This document shows, piece after piece, positions 12,029-23,100 of a stretch of DNA of 64,000 nt. Below the pieces are notes generated by a model. It searched no databases. It was not told the origin of the DNA and saw only the letters and a list, made by a program, of their open reading frames with translations. Position 1 is the stretch's first letter. Every line of letters begins with the position of its first letter. The position numbers and the translations under genes were made by a program. This DNA is from Nematostella vectensis (Eukaryota > Cnidaria > Anthozoa > Actiniaria > Edwardsiidae), in assembly GCF_932526225.1 (NCBI RefSeq), contig NC_064045.1, positions 7,238,998 through 7,302,997 on the forward strand. Direction: 5' to 3'.

Positions 12029-12890
12029 ATGAAAGTTCACGATACACGCTTGGAAGGTTCACGATACACGCTTGGAAGGTTCACGATACACGCTTGGAAG
12101 GTTCACGATACACGATTGGAAGGTTCACGATACACACTTGGAAGGTTCACGATACACACTTGGAAGGTTCGGGATACACACTTGGAAGGTTCGGGATACA
12201 CGCTTGGAAGGTTCACGATACACGCTTGGAAGGTTCACGATACACGCTTGGAAGGTTCACGATACACGCTTGGAAGGTTCACGATACACGATTGGAAGGT
12301 TCACGATACACACTTGGAAGGTTCGGGATACACACTTGGAAGGTTCGGGATACACGCTTGGAAGGTTCACGATACACGCTTGGAAGGTTCGGGATACACG
12401 CTTGGAAGGTTCGGGATACACACTTGGAAGGTTCGGGATACACACTTGGAAGGTTCGGGATACACGCTTAGAAGGTTCACGATTCACGCTTGGAAGGTTC
12501 ACGATACACGCTTGGAAGGTTCACGATACACGCTTGGAAGGTTCACGATACACGCTTGGAAGGTTCACGATACACGATTGGAAGGTTCACGATACACACT
12601 TGGAAGGTTCGGGATACACACTTGGAAGGTTCGGGATACACGCTTGGAAGGTTCACGATACACGCTTGGAAGGTTCGGGATACACGCTTGGAAGGTTCGG
12701 GATACACACTTGGAAGGTTCGGGATACACACTTGGAAGGTTCGGGATACACGCTTAGAAGGTTCACGATTCACGCTTGGAAGGTTCACGATACACGCTTG
12801 AAAGGTTCATGATACACCCTTGGAAGGTTTACGATACACGCTTGGACGGTTTACGATACACTTTTGGAAGGTTCAATATACAGGTTCACG
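12029..12890. repeat. 22-bp minisatellite, reverse array
   Basis: About 39 copies of CTTGGAAGGTTCACGATACACG (or GGGATACACA variants), the reverse complement of the array at 6500-6893. Because 22 is not a multiple of 3, the tract is open in several frames and gives long repetitive reading frames that are not genes. A block of 13 units (286 bp) appears twice in succession, about 12257-12502 versus 12543-12788, implying a recent internal duplication. Confidence 0.95.
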
Positions 12891-13072
12891 GATACGGACT
12901 CATTATACATTTATTCGCCGTATGCAAGTTTCAATATCGAATTATTTCTCGTTCACCCTTCGCTTAATATATTTTGTAACGTGTTATTGGTATTTCATTC
13001 ATTAATCACTACTATTCTTGTGTTTTATGTTCGTCTCAATTCGTCTATTCTGATGAGTTTCTTGAGCTTATA

Positions 13073-13191
13073 TCGCCCCATGACAGGTAATCCGGAATCC
13101 GGAATCCATGAAAAAATGAGATATGGGATCCGGAATCCACACACTAGGATCCGGAATCCAGAACCCTATTGGAGAACCTGTCATGGGGCGA
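13073..13191. mobile_element. 119-bp MITE with 6-bp target duplication
   Basis: Terminal inverted repeats are TCGCCCCATGACAGGT and its exact reverse complement. Both sides are flanked by CTTATA (13067-13072 and 13192-13197). The interior carries several copies of GGATCCGGAATCC. No coding capacity. The superfamily is not clear from the 6-bp duplication. Confidence 0.85.
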
Positions 13192-13308
13192 CTTATAGCT
13201 TCGTGAAAGACTTGCACTACTTTCTGGCGCCTGTTCAGAACACATCCTCGAGCTGGCGCCGCTACCACAACAAAGATCCGACAGTGACGATTGTCAGCGT
13301 TGGGCAGT

Positions 13309-13450
13309 TAGCCTACCTGTAGGCTTTAGATGCTGTTTTCGGCGAGAAAAACCCTCGAAAACCCGAAATCGTAGCTCGTGGCCGCCATCTTGGATTCGAG
13401 TAGAGGCGCAGGGGGGTGTTGGTTGGGAGGACTTGCCTACAGGTAGGCTA
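13309..13450. mobile_element. 142-bp MITE with palindromic ends
   Basis: Perfect 16-bp inverted ends, TAGCCTACCTGTAGGC, each itself nearly palindromic. The flanks TTGGGCAG (left) and TTGGGCAA (right) look like a 7-8 bp target duplication, with one extra T before the left end. It lies 117 bp from the previous MITE. Confidence 0.75.
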
Positions 13451-13588
13451 TTGGGCAATATGTGTTTGATGACTACGCCGATTTGTCTTGGACAGGTATG
13501 TTAAAGTTTTTTGTCACACTTCCTAAAATGTCGTGTTCTGTAGTCAGACATTATGGCAGCTGCCTTAGTAACTCGAGTGTTAGGGCCC

Positions 13589-14455
13589 TTTTTTCGTACA
13601 CACCCTCGTTATTACTGCCAAAGCTAGCCTCACTCTAGCATCGTACAAACCCAACATTACTGACAAAGCTAGCCTCACTCTAGAATCGTACAAACCCAAC
13701 ATTACTGGCAAAGCTAGCCTCACTCAAGCCTCGTACAAACCCAACATTACTGGCAAAGATAGCCTTACTCTAGCATCGTACAAACCCAACATTACTGCCA
13801 AAGCTAGCCTTACTCTAGCATCGTACAAACCCAACATTACTGCCAAAGCTAGCCTCACTCTAGCATCGTACAAACCCAACATTACTGCCAAAGCTAGCCT
13901 CACTCTAGCCTCGTACAAACCCAACATTACTGGCAAAGATAGCCTCACTCTAGCATCGTACACACCCTCGTTATTACTGCCAAAGCTAGCCTTACTCTAG
14001 CATCGTACAAACCCAACATTACTGGCAAAGCTAGCCTCACTCTAGCATCGTACAAACCCAACATTACTGGCAAAGCTAGCCTCACTCAAGCCTCGTACAA
14101 ACCCAACATTACTGGCAAAGATAGCCTCTCTAGTGTCGTACACACCCAACATTACTGACAAAGCTAGCCTCACTCTAGCATCGTACAAACCCAACATTAC
14201 TGACAAAGCTAGCCTCACTCTAGCAATCGTACAAACCCAACATTACTGCCAAAGCTAGCCTCACCCTAGAATCGTATAAACCCAACATTACTGGCAAAGC
14301 TAGCCTCACTCAAGCCTCGTACAAACCCAACATTACTGGCAAAGCTAGCCTCACTCAAGCCTCGTACAAACCCAACATTACTGGCAAAGCTAGCCTCACT
14401 CAAGCCTCGTACAAACCCAACATTACTGGTAAAGCTAGCCTGACTCTAGCACGTA
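13589..14455. repeat. 45-bp minisatellite, about 19 copies
   Basis: The unit contains CATCGTACAAACCCAACATT and ACTGGCAAAGCTAGCCTCAC. Most units differ at one or two positions; two carry a CACACCCTCGTTATT variant. A 45-bp unit keeps frame, so a repetitive reading frame exists on the minus strand, but nothing supports a real gene. Confidence 0.95.
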
Positions 14456-16605
14456 CGGGCCCAACATTTTCCAAACAGCCTCGCGCGAACATTGTTGTGC
14501 TACGGTGTTGTAACATTTCTCACGTTTGCCAGTTGCATTCAGATGACAACCTCATTCGAAGAGAATACCCGTCCTTGTAGCCTGCCACCATAACCATTTA
14601 CAAGTTTACTATGTAGCTACCAGGTGTTTTGGGCTCTTTAAAAAAGTAGACGGGGATATCATCCTATCTTTCAGGGTTTAAAAATCGACAAAATGCTGTA
14701 CCTTAGGGGGTGCTCAATGATTCTTCCGATTCTGTTGTTGTACCCTTAGGGGATCTCACACGAAGGGATGACCTAATCCAATAACAGCAGGACTTTAAGA
14801 ATAGATGTGCTCGATATCCGCACTAACAGCAAGAGAGCATGCTCTCTGGCTAACATTCAATACTGAAAATGTGTTCGTTTTTAGATCTCCAAGGCTTGGC
14901 AAATTTGCCTCGACCACAGCTAATGACCACGCCTTTGTACGCTCTGTTTCTAAGTTATTTTGCCATAGATTTATTACAGTTTTTTTTTCTGGCTACGGCC
15001 ATAATTCCAAGGGGCGAACCATATGATATTTCACTTGGCTGATTCCCCCCCCCCAAAAAAAAAATAAAATAAAAATCGAGCAACGCTTAGGTCCTTGAAA
15101 ATGCGTAAGCAAAGATAGAAATAAATTGCCACATCCTTTGGATGCAGCAAAACAGAAAAGAGCAGAAAAATATCGAGCCAAAAATAAAAACAGCTACTCC
15201 CCCGTTTAATATCAAAATGTCAAATGGTTCGTTCTACCTGGGAAGGGGTAAAAACGCGTTGTTGACAAGACAGTTTTATAGGAAATGAGTTGTTATAATA
15301 CAAGGTACAAGGATATAAAGTTTAGATAACTAGTACATAATGGATATCTTTCAATAAACTCTGCATGCTGTGCAAGAATGGCATATTTCAAGTATATGGT
15401 ATGGTAGCTTGAAGGCATATATAAATATTTACAATTGAGAATATACCCATCCTCGGAAACCCAGGGCGTCGAGGTCACAGGCGCGAGAACAAGGAGGAGC
15501 AAGGCCGGCGGAAAGAGAAGGGGTACGGGCGTGAGAGAAGAGAACTCCTTCCTTTCTCTCCCCCCTCCCCCCCGACTCGATCTCACTCCTCGTTACGTTG
15601 ACCGCGACGCTCTGGGTACCAAAGGATGGAAAAAAAAAAACGAAATTAAAAAGGTTGCACAAATAACCTGCCCTCAATGAACGTAATGATTAAAATCGTC
15701 CACTTGGACCAATTCAATTAAAGTTCTTTGCGAAATACAAGGAAACGAGGCTGAATTTGTACTCGCAAAACCTATTTTTCAATGATGGAATCGAGTTAAT
15801 GCTGCACCTCGACCTCTTTTGTAAAGGCTCATTTAAGCAGCAGGATTTAGTTGTATGAGACTTGCCCGCAACACCTCTACAACTCGAGTCGCAGAGTGTA
15901 CATCAGCCTACGACTCCACTACGATGCTCGAGTACGAAAGTCGTAGTGTGTGATTCAGGGCTATGACATGTCGTAGGCAGGTCGCATATGGCTAACTCGT
16001 GCTGTCTAAATCGGCCTTAAGAGAAAGGTCGCAGCGACTGCGTAGGATATCTCCTGGCGTCAGGATGGAAAATTATAAACAAAAGATATAGGCCCTAGCC
16101 GCTTTCTTTTGTTTTTCTTCCCGTGCCTACGCGGCATTTCCGACGCCTTATATTCAGGGCACCCCAGAAGGAATGCTTTGAAATAGTTTTATGCGTATGA
16201 CTATGTCGATTCAACGTATTTACAATATAAAAGCAACGAGGACGAGGTGCAAGAAAAATAGGAGAAGGGGCGATATAACAGAACTCTATTTAAAAGCGGT
16301 AATAGAATGGGAAAGAATGAAATGTTTCTTTGTCTATCTCTTCTTGTAATCCCATCTTCTGTCCCCCCTTCAACTCCCAGTTTTTGCTCTCGCTTTAATT
16401 CCCCTTGGTGACTGAGGATTGGGCCACTGCATATTATGTCCAGACTACCGTCTAATGGTGGGCGAGATTTTCAGCTGGTGCTCATCGGTAGATTTGTGTT
16501 AAAAGCGGCGATAGCCTCGACTGGAATGGGACCGCGAGTGAGTGGAGTGGGTGGAATGCCGTCTTGAGAAGTGACTGGTCACGCGCTCTAGGCCACTCTG
16601 TAACG
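14456..16605. other. Intergenic stretch without recognisable genes
   Basis: No credible coding exon, tRNA or complete transposon was found here. Low-complexity patches are a C8/A-rich run near 15048-15075 and purine/pyrimidine runs at about 15520-15650. A few short open frames occur on both strands but overlap one another and lack similarity to anything I know. Confidence 0.5.
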
Positions 16606-16607
16606 CA

Positions 16608-16755
16608 ACGCACATAACACAAGACATGAGTGTTAACAGGAACACGTGACGCAAGACGTAAGTGTTAACAGGAGCACGTGACGCAAGACGTGATTATTAA
16701 CAGGAGCACGTGACAAAATATAAGAGTGTGTGAGTGCTAACAGGAGAACTTGCGA
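16608..16755. repeat. Short minisatellite with CACGTG motifs, about 35-bp units
   Basis: Four imperfect units combine GACGCAAGACGTAAGTGTTA with ACAGGAGCACGTGAC. The array lies about 400 bp beyond the 3' end of the minus-strand deubiquitinase gene. Confidence 0.75.
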
Positions 16756-17038
16756 GATTATGAACTGGATGAGATGATACTACCGCTATTGGGTTTTCAT
16801 GGTGCTGCTACGGCTTTGTTGTTAAGAAGTCGCTTTTGTTGCTGTTGTCAAGTTAGATGGTGCCTGTATTGTAGAATTTCAGTATAGTTTTACCTTTTTA
16901 CTTCTCTTTTCATGTTCTCTCTGGAAAGGGTTGTTCTTTTCTGACAACCTTCGTTCGTGTTGACTCTTGTCCTTGATTTTCTTCACCTGAAGATCGGGTT
17001 AATGACATTATCAACGTGCATAATGCTAAAAATGACGT

Positions 17039-17150
17039 GATGGTGAAGTTGATGATAGTTCTGGCAACAATGATGATGATTATGACAGTGATGATGATTT
17101 CTTTGATGATGATGATGATAATAATGATGATGATGATGATGACAATAACA
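17039..17150. repeat. GAT/ATG trinucleotide microsatellite
   Basis: Irregular runs of GATGAT with ATAATG interruptions end immediately downstream of the deubiquitinase stop codon at 17154, so the tract is probably part of its 3' UTR or flank. Confidence 0.8.
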
Positions 17151-17153
17151 TAG

Positions 17154-20100
17154 TCATGTTATTCCATCCTCTACCTTTCCCTTGTCGAGCTCCTCATCCC
17201 AGGAATCTCGTCGTGTTCTTCTCCTCTTGTCCTCCGCATGAGCAGAACTATCAACAGCGCTTCTCTCTCCATCCCATGAAGTCACTGTTGGGCGTAACGT
17301 ATCAAAAGTCAAACAGGCATATGCCCTCAACCCCTCACCCCGACCATACACATCTCAAATCCCTTACCCCCACCCCACCCTTACGAACCTTATTTCCTTG
17401 ACAGATCATTATCTCGGTCCAAACAGTCGTTTGGACAAATCTCATATCTCCCACCACCACACCCAAAAACCTATTTTCCTTGACAAACTCATTACAGTCC
17501 AAACAATCGTTTACCACCACCCTCCCCCCAAACTTACACATCTCATATCACCCCCCCCCCCCACCACCACCACCACCCTAACCTTACAAAACTCTTTTCC
17601 TTGGCAGACTTTTCACTATTCAAACTTAAAAATTTCGTATCTCCCCACACCACAACCCACCTTTACACACTCCCATTCCCCCCCTTCCCCCCACACACCG
17701 GCTACTTTTGAACAGCTCGGTTACCTGAGTTCCCATATCCTGTCACACCCCCACCACTCTTCAACAGCTCAGCGACCACGGACGAGTCACGTGTTCCATC
17801 CCATCGTCCCCCGCGAGGCTTGTTTACTTTGCTCTCACCCTCGTGGATGACAACAGGTGGTGCTAGGGGGTGCAAAAGATGAAGAAATCTGAAGTCCCAT
17901 ACACATAGGACAAGCTATGAACATAATATTTTATAGTAGTCATTTTGTTACATTTCTATGATATGGAAAAATCCAGAGAAACCTGTAAGTCTGGCTAAGC
18001 ACAATCTTGATCATTGTGTTTAAGCATACCTCTGTTCTTTGTTGCGCTGCTTTGGCTTGTCCTTGGCTCAGTGCCTTTATTGTCAGCAGCGTTGTCATGG
18101 TCACTGGAGTCTGCACTACTGTAGTCCACAAGGCGCGGTTTCTTGTCTGTGACATCGTCGTTGTGCCGGTGCTTCCGCTTCCGGTCCCTAGAGCTACTAC
18201 TATCTGAATCGCCTGGTGAATCACTTAGAAGCCTCATTTTATCTTCTGATTGCTTGCTCTTTTCCTTCTCTTTCTTCTTTTTCTTTCGTTTCTTGTTCTC
18301 CTTGTTGGAGCTGAGCATATCATCGTCTGTCAGACGTTTCTCCTCTTCTGAGTCAGAATAGCTTAGCTGCTCATGCTTCCGTTTCCTTTTCTTTTCCTTC
18401 TTCCGCTTTTTCTTTTCCATCTGTCTATCCTCGTCATCACTGGAAAACTTTGCCTCGACCCAGTTCACCTCCTCATTTTGTTTCTCGTTTCCGGTTGTGT
18501 CCAGCCACATCCCTTTCCTGCCGTTCCCAGCCTTCGGACTGACAAGCCAGCCCGCGTGCTGCCGTTCCGGGAGCTTGGGACCAAGTGTAGGAGTCAACTT
18601 ATCCATAACAGCCCACTCACCAGTTTTACCCACAATGCTTGAAGCGCCGCTAACATCCGACTGTGGTGACTGCTGAGGGACAAATGTGCCCGTGGGGGGA
18701 GGGGACATCGGGCCAAATGTTGTCTCGCAGGGGGTCTTGGGGGTTATTTTCCACGGTGTAGTGGATTTCATTGGCGATGTTAAAATCTCTTTGTTTATCA
18801 TGTCCTCTGAAAAATTCAATACCCACAAGATTTAAGTATGGTACTCGGCAAAGAATCATAAGCGCATAGCAGTACAGCAAACAAATCGGTCAAGTATCCA
18901 CTAACGACAGAGTTGACGGTACAATGGTTGATGCAAATCTATGAAGAATTGTCTACGAAGAAACTCTTTTCGGCATTCGATATAAATCTCGAGAGCCAGT
19001 ATTTCAAGTTAAGCACCCCCAACCGTACTTTCAGTTGTGCAGTAACTTTGACCAGTTATACTGGTGTGGAAGGCACAACAGGGAAAGGCATCTAATCAAG
19101 TGCTTTACATGTGTATTGTTAAGTACCTTCAATGAATGTCAGACGATTTATTAAGTCCCCAGTGGTTTATTTTGATTTTATCAAAACCGATTGCAGAATT
19201 ACTGAGAACAGAATATAGGTTAAATCTTGAGAAAAAATGATATTATTCGAAGATTTTCGAAATGTGTGAAAACTGCTAGCAAAGACTTAATAACAGCGGG
19301 AAGCCATTTATTTGACAAAGACATGTAATAAACACATGAGAATTAGTTTGAGAAAGGAATGCCGATTGCTTGATATTCTTCGAAGATTTTCGAATGTGTG
19401 AAAACTGCTAGCGAAGACTTTTGAACACTGGGAAGCCATTTATTTGACAAAAACTTGTATTAGACACGGGAGAATTAGTTTGGGGAAGGAATGCCGATCG
19501 CTTGATATTCTTCGATGATTTTCTCAGCTGACTTTTACACGAACAATTTATTTAAATCGCTTGCAGAACTCCTGTATGCATTTTAAGTGACTATCAGTAC
19601 TGTAAGTCTTCGGTTACACGGTACGAGTTCCCGTTTGTCAAACGGTTTGTCCCGGTCTGTTTGCGAACACTGTGTTCGCAAACATCAGCTGTTCGCGAAC
19701 GTTGTTCGCGAATTTCGTGAACAATTTCGCGAACATGTCCACATGTTCGAGAGCGGTACTGTATCTCCTGCAAGTTTTAATTTTGCAATAGCTAATTCCG
19801 TATTTAAGTTTTGAGGCCGCAAACTCAAAAGTACGGAGTTTACTCTAGAGCGCACGTAAATGCATCTCAATGAAAGATAGATGATCTACCATAGTATGTG
19901 AGGACTTTTTGTTATTTGACACTGTCAACAAATATCACGAATCAAGGATGGAACTCTCATTTCTGGCGAAATTTGGACACGAAAAGTGCTATAAATGCGA
20001 TTTTCAGTCGGAAATCGAAATTCCTCACACACTTTATGGCATGGCATAATTATCTACCTGATACCGAAAATTTGAAGGCGATATCTTAAAACCTGTCGCG

Positions 20101-23100
20101 AGGTTACGCCCGACAAGCTCGAGTTCTCGCCTTAAAATAATACGCTAGAAAAGTCAAAGATTTGGCGTGAATTCACGGTCAACAGGTCAAGGGAAACAGC
20201 AAAGGCCCATTTTAGCCGTCTTAGAATGCGATTTATGGAAAAAGTTTTTTTTCCAAAAATAAAGTTTAAGAACTATTGATACAGGTTTTGCAAAATCCAC
20301 AAAAACAAACAGTGGTGTCAAATTTATCTTTACCAAAACCTTAAGTTACTTCCAACCTTCAAGTGAGATTTGTTCACATAAATTACAGCGGCAACTCACC
20401 TTCAAGTTGAGCTATGGTCGCATCAGTCACTGTTGCGCTCTTGCTTGCCCTTTTTGCCTGCACCGACCTTGGGATAAATAAAGGAGTAGGGCGTGGCCTC
20501 TTCAGTGGGGAACCCTCCCTATCCTTCCTCATAGGTACACTCACTGGGACGGGTTCCACCCTGGGAGGTGACTTGATCCTCTGTGGCGAGACACGGCTTA
20601 CTTCTTTCAAAGGAGACACAACTTTTTCTACTTTACCAGTCGACTTGACCTTTATTTCATTTCTCTCCTCTTGGTTTGCGTTCTCACTACATATATGCTC
20701 TTCTTTTTCTTTCAATGTCGGCGGCGAGGTTGGCGGCGAGTTCGTTTTCTCTTTTCCCTCTGCTGGTTTGGGAGTTTCTGTAGTCACCATGGGTTCCCTT
20801 TCCTTAACAAGAGTTTCCAAAGCTCCTGGACCCTTGGCTTTTAGAGAAAATGAGAGCTTTGGTCTTTGTGTGGCAGGGGTAAGAGGTGTCGGGGTGGGCT
20901 GTCCATTTGCTGTGGTGGGTGTCGGCTTGGTGGTTGTAGATGTTTGGATAACTGATTGCTGCTTGGGATGCCTCGATACGGGTGTTCCCATATCTGAAGT
21001 TCGAAAACATTGTTTTTTGTTTATTCTATCTTTAAAAAATATGCTATCATTAAAAAAAAAAATACTCATCCGTCAAACACAAAAAGCTGCCAATCTTAAA
21101 TATGTTAACTATCATTATCCTTTCTGTACAGGATAGAGAATGGTTTTTGTAATCCAAAATGTTAACAAAATACAGTAGCTGATAAAAACTCTAGGCGCTT
21201 AACTGATTGAAATTTTGTTTGTAAGACTTTAAAATTAGCTGTCTGCGAGGCATCACATTAAATTGGCAGAAGAGCATTCACAGTCAAAGACTTCATCTGA
21301 GGTGGCTGTTTAGAATTGCAAATGGTGTTAACTTACCATTTTCTGAAATGACTTTTGGGGATAGCGGAGTGGTGGCAGAACTCATGGATTTTGTCGGCAT
21401 TTGATTGACTTTCCTTATCTAGGGAGTGGCAAAAGGTCTATGGTTATTAAAATGTTCTACTGTTGGCACAAATTAAAAACGAAATGAAACAAGTTCATGG
21501 CAACCTGAGAATAAGTAGCCTGCTAGCGCCGGCTGTCATTGTGGGGTATTCGGAAATGTTTTATTTTCGAATATTGGGAACCCTGTGCACGCGCGAAGGC
21601 GGAATAACCCACAATGAGACTAGCAGGCGGCTAGCAGGCGGCTAGCAGGCTAGAGAATAAGAAGCAAGCATTAAGAAGCAATATTTGATCATCAGACAAG
21701 TTGGAAAGTATTTGAGAGCTTCTAAGGACTGTAGATGTTACCACTAAAAGTTCATCATAATGCAGTGCAGATTTCGACACATAGATTACAATGTTATTTG
21801 TGATATGTGCATACGTCTATGCCCAACCATACTGTAGCAAATACTCGCCTCTGGTGTTTGGCGTGCTTTGACTCTTGAGTAAAACAACAGGTAGGCTTGC
21901 TGAGCAAGGACTGTATTGAGTCCAACTTGACGAACCTGGAACAGGGGAAATACAGTAACTTACAATATTCACAATTAGAGAAACTATGAGTGAGACGTTA
22001 TACATAAGCAACATAAAGGAAACCTGTGAATTGACACTTAAAGCCGCATTGTCGCCAGTTTACTTCCAGAGGGCTGACAGAAACCTCAACAAACAAGGGA
22101 CTAAAAAATCTATTAGAATCTGCGCTAATTAACAGGCCATCTGCTCTAAATTATCAATCACATCCTCAAAAAGACTTCCAGTAGACACACTGTTTTTACA
22201 ATTATGAAATAGTTTTCACATTTTAGCTAAAAATCATAAGAGATCGCTACATCATCGATTTGAAGCAAACTGTGACATTGCAGCTTTAAGAAGCGATGAT
22301 GATTTCAATGGTTGTCGGTTCCTTACTTTTCAAAATGATTTTCCAATTCAAAAAAATGATACTGTGAGGATGAGGTGCATACCTTTTTCAATGAGACTTA
22401 CAAAACATTTCCAGGTACTGAGAGGAAGTGTTTAAGTCTCACTTACCATTGAATCATTCATGTTGTACCAACAGTCGTTAGAGCCACGCACATAGCAGTA
22501 ATAGTGGCCTGAGTTGCAGGAATACCCAGAATGTACCAGCACACCATACAGCTTGTACTTCAGAGGGGGTCCCTGAACACAAAGAAATCACAGAAGTTAA
22601 CACTGTGAGATCATATATCCTTCACAGAAGCGTCAATGTCTACAATGACTGCGAAAGCATTATGCACTGCTGGCACAAACAAGGGAGGTTCAGATATTGA
22701 CAGTTATAGATTGTTTCCAATGCTGATTTGCTAGAGATATCGAGGATTTCGTATGGGAACAAGTCTGAGACTGTACAGATCAGGATAAAGGCAAACGGCA
22801 ATGGTGGCACCAACCAATCACATGCACAAGGTGGCGGCACCAAAAAAATGACATGCACAACTCTTGTTTGGCATAATACCTTTGACTGAGCACCCACCAC
22901 TGCAAGCCCTGGCTACAAGACTGCAAAATGTGTGGAAAAATTGTTCTAAAAATTATGAGCTATAAATAAATTAGTTTCTTTTGTCATTGTAAAGCAAATT
23001 CAGGGTTTTAAAAATGCCTGTTCAAACATCTTAACATTGCATTTTTCAGTACCTTTGGGTTGGTCATAAAGGGTCGGAGATCAAGGTGTTCCGTGTAAGT

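Noticed and set aside
12016-12812. Long open frames (up to 246 codons) in three plus frames and on the minus strand
   Set aside because: They are translations of a 22-bp tandem repeat with no stop in the unit; same repetitive peptide in every frame.
13050-13075. CTGATGAG, searched as a hammerhead ribozyme core since PLEs can carry these
   Set aside because: No GAAA core strand with flanking stems was found near it, and it lies outside both PLEs.
13724-13963. Minus-strand repetitive frame
   Set aside because: It arises because the 45-bp minisatellite unit is a multiple of three; no start, splice or homology support.
13589-14455. CRISPR-like array
   Set aside because: The whole unit repeats without unique spacers, and the context is an animal genome.
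16879-16920. Possible extra last exon of USP36 with basic residues after an acceptor-like CCTTTCCAG
   Set aside because: It fits the phase, but it is tiny and the similarity is too weak; exon 13 already has an in-frame stop at 17154.
17398-17850. 150-codon plus-strand frame
   Set aside because: Pro/Thr/His-rich translation of C-rich repeats in a USP36 intron.
20414-21136. 240-codon plus-strand frame
   Set aside because: It is antisense to USP36 exon 11, which has matching splice sites and phase.
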